From Bacteroidota bacterium (GTDB taxonomy: Bacteria > Bacteroidota > Bacteroidia > Chitinophagales > Chitinophagaceae), in NCBI GenBank assembly GCA_023423405.1, contig JAFAFR010000014.1:310001-374000 (forward strand): a stretch of 64,000 nt of DNA, read 5' to 3'. How positions within the stretch are numbered: position 1 is the stretch's first letter; the number at the start of each line of letters is the position of its first letter. Positions 16,700-25,092 of this stretch are shown one piece after another. The notes below the pieces were generated by a model. It was not told where the DNA came from. It made no database searches and saw only the letters and a list, made by a program, of their open reading frames with translations. The position numbers and the translations under genes were made by a program.

Positions 16700-18514
16700 A
16701 TGGATATCAGAAATATAGCAATCATTGCACACGTTGACCACGGTAAGACCACCCTGGTAGACCGTATTCTCCACACCACCAAGGTTTTCAGAGAAAACCA
16801 GGAGACCGGCGAACTGATCATGGACAGCAATGACCTGGAAAGGGAACGTGGCATTACCATCTTCAGCAAAAATGCTGCAGTTACTTATAATGGTGTAAAG
16901 ATCAATGTAATTGATACCCCCGGGCACGCCGACTTCGGCGGCGAGGTGGAAAGGGTATTGAAAATGGCCGACGGGGTGATCCTGCTGGTGGATGCGTTTG
17001 AAGGGCCTATGCCCCAAACCCGCTTCGTACTGCAGAAGGCCCTCCAGCTTAACCTCAGGCCCATCGTGGTAATCAATAAGGTCGACAAACCCAATTGCCG
17101 TCCCGATGAAGTGCACGATGCGGTATTCGAACTCTTTTTCAACCTCGATGCCAGCGAAGAGCAGCTCAACTTCCCTACCTTTTATGGAAGCGGCAAGAAC
17201 GGCTGGTTCAACGACAGCCTTACTCCTTCGGAAGACATCATGCCGCTGATGGACGGCATCCTGAAATATGTGCCCGAACCAAAAGTGAGCGAGGGAACCC
17301 TGCAGATGCAGATCACATCGCTCGACTATTCTTCCTTCCTGGGACGCATCGCCATTGGGAAAGTAACCCGCGGCGCGATCCGCGAGAACCAGCCCATTGC
17401 CCTTATGCAGGCCGATGGCACCATCAAAAAGCAACGCGTAAAAGAGCTCTATGTTTTCGAAGGCATGGGCAAACGCAAAGTGAGCGAAGTGGTGGCCGGC
17501 GACCTCTGTGCAGTAGTAGGCCTGGAAGGATTTAATATCGGTGATACCATTGCCGACCAGGAAAATCCCGAAGCCCTGCCCGTGATCAGCGTGGACGAGC
17601 CTACCATGAACATGCTCTTCAGCATCAATAACTCTCCTTTCTTTGGCAAGGACGGCAAGTTTGTGACCTCGCGTCACCTGCGCGACCGCCTGATGAAGGA
17701 AACAGAAAAGAACCTGGCGCTTCGTGTGTTCGACACCGATAGCGGCGATTCTTTCCAGGTATATGGTCGTGGGATCCTGCACCTGGGCGTACTGATTGAA
17801 ACCATGCGCCGCGAGGGGTACGAACTCACCGTGGGCCAGCCCCAGGTGATCGTGAAGACCATCGATGGCAAAAAATGCGAACCGTACGAAAACCTGGTGG
17901 TGGACGTGCCGCAGGAATTTGCTTCCAAGGTGATCGACCTGGTGACCCGTCGCAAGGGCGAAATGCAGGTAATGGAAACCAAGGGCGAAATGCAGCACCT
18001 GGAATTCGAAATTCCTTCCCGCGGACTGATCGGCCTGCGTACGCAGATGCTCACCGCCACAACCGGTGAAGCTGTGATGGCCCACCGCTTTACAGAATAC
18101 AAACCCTGGAAAGGCCCCATCCCCGGCCGGAACAACGGCGTGCTGATCTCCAAGAATACCGAAAAAACAACCGGCTATTCCATTGATAAACTGCAGGACC
18201 GCGGAACCTTTTTCGTGGATCCGGGAGAAGATATCTATGCCGGACAGATCGTTGCGGAAAACATCAAACCGGGCGACCTGGTGGTGAATGTGACCGAAGG
18301 CAAAAAGCTCACCAACCACCGCGCCAGCGGCAGCGACGATGCCACGCGTATTGCGCCCAAGACGCTGATGAGCCTGGAAGAGTGCATGGAATACATCCAG
18401 CACGATGAATGCATTGAAGTGACACCCAACTTCATCCGGATGCGGAAAATCTACCTCGACGAGAACGAGCGGAGCCGCTACCAGAAAATGCTGAAGACAG
18501 AGGAAGTGGGCTAA
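16700..18514 (+). CDS. typA: Translational GTPase TypA/BipA
   Basis: 604 residues from the ATG at 16700, the usual length. The G1 box is AHVDHGKTT, followed by RERGITI (switch I), DTPGHADFGGE (G3) and NKVDKPNC (G4). The EF-G-like domains II, III and V follow, and the C-terminal domain has the TypA-specific KPGDLVVNVTEGKKLTNHRASG. It binds the 70S ribosome and helps ribosome assembly and stress or cold adaptation. An earlier ATG (16670) would add ten residues but would lie directly on the predicted transcription start. The pigment operon starts 50 bp downstream with no obvious terminator between. Confidence 0.96.
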   Translation: MDIRNIAIIAHVDHGKTTLVDRILHTTKVFRENQETGELIMDSNDLERERGITIFSKNAAVTYNGVKINVIDTPGHADFGGEVERVLKMADGVILLVDAFEGPMPQTRFVLQKALQLNLRPIVVINKVDKPNCRPDEVHDAVFELFFNLDASEEQLNFPTFYGSGKNGWFNDSLTPSEDIMPLMDGILKYVPEPKVSEGTLQMQITSLDYSSFLGRIAIGKVTRGAIRENQPIALMQADGTIKKQRVKELYVFEGMGKRKVSEVVAGDLCAVVGLEGFNIGDTIADQENPEALPVISVDEPTMNMLFSINNSPFFGKDGKFVTSRHLRDRLMKETEKNLALRVFDTDSGDSFQVYGRGILHLGVLIETMRREGYELTVGQPQVIVKTIDGKKCEPYENLVVDVPQEFASKVIDLVTRRKGEMQVMETKGEMQHLEFEIPSRGLIGLRTQMLTATTGEAVMAHRFTEYKPWKGPIPGRNNGVLISKNTEKTTGYSIDKLQDRGTFFVDPGEDIYAGQIVAENIKPGDLVVNVTEGKKLTNHRASGSDDATRIAPKTLMSLEECMEYIQHDECIEVTPNFIRMRKIYLDENERSRYQKMLKTEEVG

Positions 18515-18538
18515 TTGTATTCTTTTTTGTTATTTGCG

Positions 18539-18556
18539 CAGGGATTCACATCCCTG
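18539..18556. promoter_or_regulatory. Perfect hairpin in the leader of the pigment operon
   Basis: CAGGGAT (18539-18545), TCAC loop, ATCCCTG (18550-18556). The 7-bp perfect stem ends 8 bases before the ATG of the first pigment-operon gene, where it could cover the ribosome entry site or act as a protein site. It has no T tract on its downstream side, so it is not a normal terminator of typA. Confidence 0.4.
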
Positions 18557-18564
18557 TGTAATTC

Positions 18565-19752
18565 ATGGAGGAAACCCCCATATACGAAGCGGCTTTCCGG
18601 CAGCAAAAAACCTGCGTGCTGGTACCCACTTATAACAATGCTTCCACGTTGCTGGCAGTGATCGAAGGCCTGCGCCGGTACACCAGTCAGGTCATCGTGG
18701 TGAACGACGGTTCTACCGATGCCACGGCTTCCCTGCTGGAAGGCGTCGCTGACATCCAGGTGGTTTCCTATTCGCCCAACCGGGGCAAAGGCTTTGCCCT
18801 GCGCCAGGGTTTTGCTGCTGCCCGCGCAGCAGGTTACGACTACGCTATTTCCATTGATGCCGATGGCCAGCACTATGCCGATGACCTGCCTGTATTGCTC
18901 AACGCCAGCCGTGAGCACCCCGGCGCTTTGATCATTGGCGCCCGCAACCTGGGCGCCACGGAACATGTGCCCGGCAAGAGCAGCTTTGGCAACCGCTTCT
19001 CCAATTTCTGGTTCCGGCTGTATACGGGCGTCAAAGCGCCGGATACACAAAGCGGTTATCGCCTCTATCCTTTACGCCCACTCGAAAAAATGCGGTTCTT
19101 CACCCGCAAATATGAATTTGAGGTAGAAGTGATCGTGCGGGCGGCCTGGGCAGGAATCCCGGTGCTGTCGGTGCCGGTGAAAGTGTATTATCCACCTGCC
19201 GGCGAAAGGGTTTCCCATTTCAGGCCCTTTAAGGATTTCACCCGCATCAGTCTGCTGAATACGGTTTTTCTGTTCATCGCATTCCTCTACATCAAACCCA
19301 GGGATTTTTTCCGGCGGCTCTTAAAAAAAAACCATAGACAGGAATTCCTGCAGCAGCTCTTCGAATCGGGACAATCGGCCGAGCGGAAAGCGACGTCCAT
19401 CGGTTTTGGCATATTCATGGGCATTGTGCCCATCTGGGGTTTTCAACTGGTGGTGGCTATTTTTTTTGCGGTGATGCTTCGGTTGAACAAGGCCCTGGTG
19501 ATCACCGCGGCCAATATCAGCATACCGCCGATGATCCCATTGATATTGTATGCGAGTTTCCTGGCCGGCGCCCCCTGGATGGGAGAGGCGGCCAGCCACT
19601 TGTCGCTCGATAAGAATCTCGGCCTGGCTTCCATTCAAACCAATCTCCAGCAATACCTGGTCGGGAGTATCACCCTGGCGTTTGCAGCCGGCGTGCTGAT
19701 CGGGTTGCTGTCTTATCTTATCATGAAATGGGAGCGAATATTTTCCTGGTAA
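18565..19752 (+). CDS. Family 2 glycosyltransferase fused to DUF2062 membrane domain
   Basis: 395 residues. The GT2 catalytic domain covers about residues 12-245: VLVPTYNNA at the start, NDGSTDAT (nucleotide binding) and DADGQHYADD (metal-binding DxD). A membrane DUF2062 domain follows (GIFMGIVPIWGFQLVVAIFFA to the C-terminus). This fusion is the usual first gene of Bacteroidota aryl-polyene/flexirubin clusters and is thought to add a sugar or link the polyene to its membrane anchor; the actual acceptor is not known. It overlaps the next gene by 25 bp, so it is the probable head of the operon. Confidence 0.88.
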   Translation: MEETPIYEAAFRQQKTCVLVPTYNNASTLLAVIEGLRRYTSQVIVVNDGSTDATASLLEGVADIQVVSYSPNRGKGFALRQGFAAARAAGYDYAISIDADGQHYADDLPVLLNASREHPGALIIGARNLGATEHVPGKSSFGNRFSNFWFRLYTGVKAPDTQSGYRLYPLRPLEKMRFFTRKYEFEVEVIVRAAWAGIPVLSVPVKVYYPPAGERVSHFRPFKDFTRISLLNTVFLFIAFLYIKPRDFFRRLLKKNHRQEFLQQLFESGQSAERKATSIGFGIFMGIVPIWGFQLVVAIFFAVMLRLNKALVITAANISIPPMIPLILYASFLAGAPWMGEAASHLSLDKNLGLASIQTNLQQYLVGSITLAFAAGVLIGLLSYLIMKWERIFSW

Positions 19753-22700
19753 TATACCGTTTCTTCCTCCGGCACCCATGGTGGTTCCGGCTCTGCTTTG
19801 CAGTGGCCTTTCTTCTCCCGGCTGCTTTCGCCTGGAAAATAAAACTGGAGGAAGACATCACCACCATCATCCCGCAGGATGAAAAAACAAGACAGATACA
19901 GTCGCTGTTCCGGCAAAGCCGGATGCTTGATAAAATGATCGTGGTGTTTTCTTCGCAGGACGCGCAGCCCGACAGCCTGGTGCTGGTAAGCGATGCCCTG
20001 GCCGCCAGCCTGCAGGGAAAATTGCAGCCTTACATAAAAGAAGTGTACTGGCAGGTGGATGAAAGCAAAAGCTACGACCTGCTGCACCGCATACAATCGA
20101 ACCTGCCGCTTTACCTCGAAGAAAAAGACTATGCCGCCCTTGACTCGCTGCTGCTGCCCGAAGCCATTCACCGACGGCTCGACGATAACCTACGGTTGCT
20201 GCGGTCGCCGGCAGGACTGGCGTTGAAACCCTTTATAGCGCAGGACCCGGCCGGCATCGGGCAGGCAGCTTTGCACCGGTTGCAGTTGCTCCAGTTCGAC
20301 CAGCAATTCGGTTTGTACGATGGTCACATACTTACAAAAGACCAGCAGGACGCCGTTCTTTTCATCGACCCGCTGTATGCAAAGAACAATACGGCAGAAA
20401 ATGCGGCCTTCCTGCGCGCGCTCGACGGGGTCAGGGACAGCCTGCAGCAGGCGCATCCATCCGTAAGCATTCAATACTTTGGCGGTACGGCCGTGGCCGT
20501 TGGCAACGCGCTGCAGTTGCGGCAGGACAGCCAACTGACCCTGGGAATCACCCTCGTTTTTCTTTTTGTTTTCCTGGCCTGGTATTTCAGGAGGGCTGCA
20601 GCGCCCCTGCTGGTGCTGGTTCCCGCGGCCATGGGCGCCCTTTTTGCACTGGCCTGCATTGCCCTTTTCAAAGGATCTATTTCCGTGATAGCACTGGGTA
20701 CGGGCTCCATCATCCTGGGTATTGCGGTCAATTATTCGCTGCACGTTTTTAACCATTGCCGGCACGAAGCCGATATGGAGGCCGTGCTGCGCGACCTTAC
20801 CGCGCCGCTGACCATTGGAAGCCTTACCACCATCGGCGGCTTTCTTTGCCTGCGGTGGGTGGAGTCGCCGTTGCTGCAGGACCTTGGCCTTTTCGCTTCC
20901 CTCAGCCTGGCCGGCGCCGCTTTCTGTAGCCTGGTTTTCCTGCCGCCGCTGGTAAGTCCGGCACGCGCGCGGACAAAACATGCAATAGACAGGCAGTCGC
21001 GCGAGAGCTGGCTCGACCGCTGGTCGCAGCTACGGTTTGAATCCAATAAATGGCTGGTGCTGGCCATCCTGGCCCTTACGGTATTCTTTGGTTTTTTTGT
21101 GTCGCGCGTGCGGTTTGAACCCGATCTCAACCGCATGAATTTTTTGTCGCCGGAACTGCGCCAGGCGGAACAAAAAGTGAACCAGCTCAACGCCTTCGCC
21201 CTTCAATCTGTGTACGTGGTGGCGGAGGGGCGCGACCTGGAAACAGCCCTGCGGCAGCAGGAGAAACTGGCGCTCACGCTCGACAGCCTGCAGCAGCAGG
21301 ACCTGTTGCAGAAATATTCGGGCCTTCATACCATCCTGGTTTCCGACTCCCTGCAGCAGGTGCGGATCAACCGGTGGAACCGCTTCTGGACCGCAGAGAA
21401 AAAAGCGCAGTTCCTGCAAACCCTTCATATGCAGGGGCGCGCGCTGGGTTTCAGTGATAAGGCTTTTGAACCAACCGCGGCCCTGCTGGAGAAAGCATAC
21501 AGCCCGGCGGGCGACAGTATGGCGGCGGGCCTGGCGCCGGAGCTGCTTAACAATTACCTGGTCCGTGATACGGCCGTGAAGCTGATCACCCTGGTGAAAA
21601 CCGGTCGCAAAGAGAAGGTGGAACAGGCGCTGCAACAGCTTCCCGGCATCCAGGCCATCGACCTGCAATACCTTACCTCGAAGCTGGTGGATATGGTGCG
21701 CAGGGATTTCAACCAGATCAGTTGGATGGCCGGTATCATCGTATTCCTGGTATTGTTGCTTTCTTTCGGCCGCATTGAACTGACCCTGATCGCTTTTCTT
21801 CCCATGCTGATCAGTTGGATCTGGATACTGGGCATCATGGGGCTCACGGGGATGAGCTTTAATATTGTGAACATCATCATCTCTGCGCTCATCTTCGGAC
21901 TGGGAGACGATTACAGTCTTTTCACCCTCGAAGGGCTGTTGCAGGAATACAAAACCGGGCGTAAGAACCTGGGCTCTTTCCGGTCGAGCATATTTCTTTC
22001 GGCGATCACCACCCTGGCCGGACTGGGTGTATTGCTTTTTGCCAAACACCCCAGCCTGCGCAGCATTGCAGGCATCGCCATAACAGGCATCGGCAGCGTG
22101 GTGCTGATCTCACAGGTGATGATTCCCTTCCTGTTTCGGTTCCTCATTACCGGTAGAACGGAGAAAAAGCGCTTTCCCTGGACGGCCTGGTATCTTTTTA
22201 CCTGCACCATTGCCTTTGGTTATTTCCTGCTGGGCGCCATTGTGCTGAGTGTGGTGGGATTCCTGCTGCTGAAACTGAACCCCTTTGCGGGCGACCGCTG
22301 CAAATACCTGTACCACTGGCTGCTGTATAAGTTTGCCTGGAGCGAGCTGCACCTCATGGTAAATGTGAAGAAGAAGGTCATCAATGTCCATGGCGAGGAT
22401 TTTTCCCAACCGGCGGTGATCGTCAGCAATCACCAGAGTTTCCTGGACATCCTGACCCTCATGCTGCTGCATCCGAAGATCATTCTCTTCACCAACCAGT
22501 GGGTCTGGAACAGCCCGGTATTTGGCTATGTGGTAAAGATGGCAGACTATTTTCCGGTAAAGAAAGGCGTGGAAGACAACCTGCCCGCCTTGCGGAAACT
22601 GGTGGAAAAAGGTTATTCGATTGCTGTTTTTCCCGAGGGCACCCGTTCGCCCGATGGCCGCATGAAACGTTTTCACAAAGGCGCTTTTTACCTGGCCGAG

Positions 22701-23585
22701 CAGTTGCAGCTCGATATTCTTCCCGTATTGCTGCAGGGCACAGGGTATACCATGGGTAAATCGGATTTCATGTTGAAGGACGGTCCCGCTTATGCCGAGA
22801 TCTTGCCGCGCATCCGCCACAAGGACACCAGCTACGGGCGCGATTACAGCGAGCGGGCCAAACGCATCGGGGGTTATTTCCGCGAACTGTCTGCCGCGCG
22901 GATGGCGGTGATGGAAAACACCCTTTTTTATCGCGATACGCTTATCAGCAACTATATCTATAAGGGGCCGGTGCTGGAATGGTACATGCGTGTCAAGACC
23001 CGCCTGGAAAATAATTACGAGCGCTTTGACCAGATGGTTCCGCGCGCAGGAAAGATCCTGGACATCGGGTGCGGTTATGGCTTCCTCGATTATATGCTGG
23101 CATTTACCGGCAAAGAGCGGGAGATACTGGCGATCGATTACGACGAAGAAAAGATCCTCACGGCGCAGCACAACTATTCCCGCACCGGCAACCTGCAGTT
23201 CCGGCTGGCCGACGCCAACGATTTTGAATGGGCGCAGTACGATGCCATCCTGGTGCTGGACCTGTTGCATTACCTGAAGCCGGCCGACCAGGAGGCCCTG
23301 TTGCAGAAAGCCATGCGCCACCTGGCCCCGCGAGGGATCATCATTTTGCGCGACGGCAATACCGAGCTGGTGAAGCGCCAGCAGGGTACCCGATGGACCG
23401 AGATCTTTTCCACCCGCCTGCTGGGTTTCAATAAAACCGCGCAGGAAGGATTGCATTTTCTTTCGGCCGGCAGCATCAAAGCATGGGCTCAGGCGGGGGG
23501 CTTTTCTATGGAACAGATCGATGAAACCCGCCGCACTTCCAACATTATTTTTGTACTTCGAAACAATGGCAGCACCGGAACCTGA
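19728..23585 (+). CDS. Three-domain MMPL transporter / lysophospholipid acyltransferase / SAM methyltransferase
   Basis: 1285 residues in one frame. Residues 1 to about 840 are an RND/MMPL-type exporter with two membrane bundles (around 260-420 and 690-840) and periplasmic loops, including GLGDDYSLF in the second bundle. A PlsC-type acyltransferase follows: NHQSFLD (His902 of HX4D) and FPEGTRS near 970. The C-terminal domain, from about 1090, is a class I methyltransferase with DIGCGYGF at 1112. The trio is known from flexirubin clusters and would join acyl transfer, methylation and export of the pigment at the inner membrane. It overlaps the next gene by 20 bp. The continuous frame argues against an assembly error. 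Confidence 0.9.
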   Translation: MGANIFLVIYRFFLRHPWWFRLCFAVAFLLPAAFAWKIKLEEDITTIIPQDEKTRQIQSLFRQSRMLDKMIVVFSSQDAQPDSLVLVSDALAASLQGKLQPYIKEVYWQVDESKSYDLLHRIQSNLPLYLEEKDYAALDSLLLPEAIHRRLDDNLRLLRSPAGLALKPFIAQDPAGIGQAALHRLQLLQFDQQFGLYDGHILTKDQQDAVLFIDPLYAKNNTAENAAFLRALDGVRDSLQQAHPSVSIQYFGGTAVAVGNALQLRQDSQLTLGITLVFLFVFLAWYFRRAAAPLLVLVPAAMGALFALACIALFKGSISVIALGTGSIILGIAVNYSLHVFNHCRHEADMEAVLRDLTAPLTIGSLTTIGGFLCLRWVESPLLQDLGLFASLSLAGAAFCSLVFLPPLVSPARARTKHAIDRQSRESWLDRWSQLRFESNKWLVLAILALTVFFGFFVSRVRFEPDLNRMNFLSPELRQAEQKVNQLNAFALQSVYVVAEGRDLETALRQQEKLALTLDSLQQQDLLQKYSGLHTILVSDSLQQVRINRWNRFWTAEKKAQFLQTLHMQGRALGFSDKAFEPTAALLEKAYSPAGDSMAAGLAPELLNNYLVRDTAVKLITLVKTGRKEKVEQALQQLPGIQAIDLQYLTSKLVDMVRRDFNQISWMAGIIVFLVLLLSFGRIELTLIAFLPMLISWIWILGIMGLTGMSFNIVNIIISALIFGLGDDYSLFTLEGLLQEYKTGRKNLGSFRSSIFLSAITTLAGLGVLLFAKHPSLRSIAGIAITGIGSVVLISQVMIPFLFRFLITGRTEKKRFPWTAWYLFTCTIAFGYFLLGAIVLSVVGFLLLKLNPFAGDRCKYLYHWLLYKFAWSELHLMVNVKKKVINVHGEDFSQPAVIVSNHQSFLDILTLMLLHPKIILFTNQWVWNSPVFGYVVKMADYFPVKKGVEDNLPALRKLVEKGYSIAVFPEGTRSPDGRMKRFHKGAFYLAEQLQLDILPVLLQGTGYTMGKSDFMLKDGPAYAEILPRIRHKDTSYGRDYSERAKRIGGYFRELSAARMAVMENTLFYRDTLISNYIYKGPVLEWYMRVKTRLENNYERFDQMVPRAGKILDIGCGYGFLDYMLAFTGKEREILAIDYDEEKILTAQHNYSRTGNLQFRLADANDFEWAQYDAILVLDLLHYLKPADQEALLQKAMRHLAPRGIIILRDGNTELVKRQQGTRWTEIFSTRLLGFNKTAQEGLHFLSAGSIKAWAQAGGFSMEQIDETRRTSNIIFVLRNNGSTGT

Positions 23586-25092
23586 CATATACGATATCGT
23601 GATCATCGGCAGCGGCCTGGGAGGATTGCTCTGCGGCGCGATACTGAGCCGCGAGGGATACCGGGTATGCATACTCGAAAAGAACCGCCAGTACGGAGGG
23701 TGCCTGCAAAGTTTTTCGCGTGAGAAAGCGCTGTTCGACAGCGGCGTGCATTATGTAGGCTCGCTGGCTGCAGGTCAAACCCTGCACCAGGTTTTTCGCT
23801 ATGCCGGCATCATGCAGGACCTCCCGGCAGAACAGATGGATGCGGAGGTCTTTGACCGCATCGTATTCCTGGAAGATGGCCGCGAATACGATCTTGCGCA
23901 GGGTTACGAAAACTTTATACAAAAACTGGCGGAGGCTTTCCCGGGAGAAAAAGAGGCCATAGAAAACTATAGCCGGCACCTGCAGGAAGTGTGCAGCCGT
24001 TTCCCGCTCTATCACCTGCAAAGCGGGGGAAGCCTGGGTGAAAAAATGCCGGTGCTGGAAGATACAGTCAGCGGGAAACTCTCCTCCTTTACCGCCAACC
24101 GCCGCCTGCAGGAAGTGCTGGCGGGGAACAACCTGCTCTATGCAGGCCGGGAGGGCATCACCCCATTTTATGTGCATGCCCTGGTACTGAACAGTTTTAT
24201 CAGCAGTTCCTGGAAGATCAGGGATGGAGGCTCGCAGATCACGCGGCTGCTTGTAAAACAGATCCGCGCGCAGAAAGGCGAACTGTACAACCATTGCAAA
24301 GTGGTTTCGCTTGAAGAAGATGCGGGAAAAATAAAACAGGCACACCTGGAAGATGGCCGCGTTGTAAAAGGCCGGACTTTTATTTCCAACCTTCATCCCC
24401 GGCGCACGCTGGCGCTCACGAAAAGCAGCCTGCTGCGGCCGGCTTACCGCAAACGCATAGAAGCGTTGCCCGACACTATTTCTTCTTTCTGCGTGTACGC
24501 CGTTCTGAAGCCCGGCGTCCTGCGATACGAAAAACACAACTATTACCTGCATGCCCGCGAAGGAGTATGGAAGGCCATCGACTGTGATCCGGATCGTTGG
24601 CCGCAGACCTGCTTCGTATATTTCACGGCCGCATCCGGTAACAGCGGATGCGCAGATGCCATTACATTGATGACCTATATGCCTTTTTCCTGGGTAGAGC
24701 AATGGAGCGAGACCTTTAACACCGATGCCGTGCCCGGCGATCGCGGAGATTCCTATGCCGCTTTCAAACAGGAAAAAGAAAAGCAACTGATCGCGCTGGT
24801 CGAACAACATTTTCCCGGCCTCTCTTCCGCCATTCAAAGCGTGTACAGCTCCAGTCCCTTGTCGTACCGCGATTATATCGGAACTTCCGACGGTTCGCTC
24901 TATGGGGTGGCCAAGGATGCCCGGGATCCCGTTGGCGGGTTCATTGCCGCGCAAACCAGGATTCCCAACCTTTACCTGACGGGCCAGAACCTGCTCCTGC
25001 ACGGGCTGATGGGCGTTGCCATGAGCGCCCTGCAGACCTGCGGACATTTTACCGACCTGGAAAAACTACTTGAAAAAATCAGACATGCCTAA
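23566..25092 (+). CDS. CrtI/retinol-saturase-like FAD-dependent oxidoreductase
   Basis: 508 residues from the ATG at 23566. The dinucleotide-binding motif GSGLGG lies at residues 15-20 with the typical follow-up EKNRQYGGCLQSF, as in phytoene desaturases and all-trans-retinol saturases. The C-terminal flavin motif region reads IPNLYLTGQNLLLHGLMGVAMSA. In aryl-polyene clusters this enzyme is thought to change the oxidation state of the polyene, but the reaction is unproven. The start overlaps the preceding gene by 20 bp; the end overlaps the next by 8 bp. Confidence 0.87.
   Translation: MAAPEPDIYDIVIIGSGLGGLLCGAILSREGYRVCILEKNRQYGGCLQSFSREKALFDSGVHYVGSLAAGQTLHQVFRYAGIMQDLPAEQMDAEVFDRIVFLEDGREYDLAQGYENFIQKLAEAFPGEKEAIENYSRHLQEVCSRFPLYHLQSGGSLGEKMPVLEDTVSGKLSSFTANRRLQEVLAGNNLLYAGREGITPFYVHALVLNSFISSSWKIRDGGSQITRLLVKQIRAQKGELYNHCKVVSLEEDAGKIKQAHLEDGRVVKGRTFISNLHPRRTLALTKSSLLRPAYRKRIEALPDTISSFCVYAVLKPGVLRYEKHNYYLHAREGVWKAIDCDPDRWPQTCFVYFTAASGNSGCADAITLMTYMPFSWVEQWSETFNTDAVPGDRGDSYAAFKQEKEKQLIALVEQHFPGLSSAIQSVYSSSPLSYRDYIGTSDGSLYGVAKDARDPVGGFIAAQTRIPNLYLTGQNLLLHGLMGVAMSALQTCGHFTDLEKLLEKIRHA

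Noticed and set aside
16622..18403. Long antisense open frame opposite typA
   Set aside because: It mirrors the codon pattern of typA on the other strand, has no recognisable domain and no separate promoter.
19728..23585. The three-domain protein considered an assembly fusion of separate genes
   Set aside because: One unbroken frame, an architecture known for flexirubin loci and gene overlaps on both sides.
22110..23672. A 520-codon minus-strand frame opposite the acyltransferase and methyltransferase domains
   Set aside because: Shadow of a real gene; no domain recognisable.
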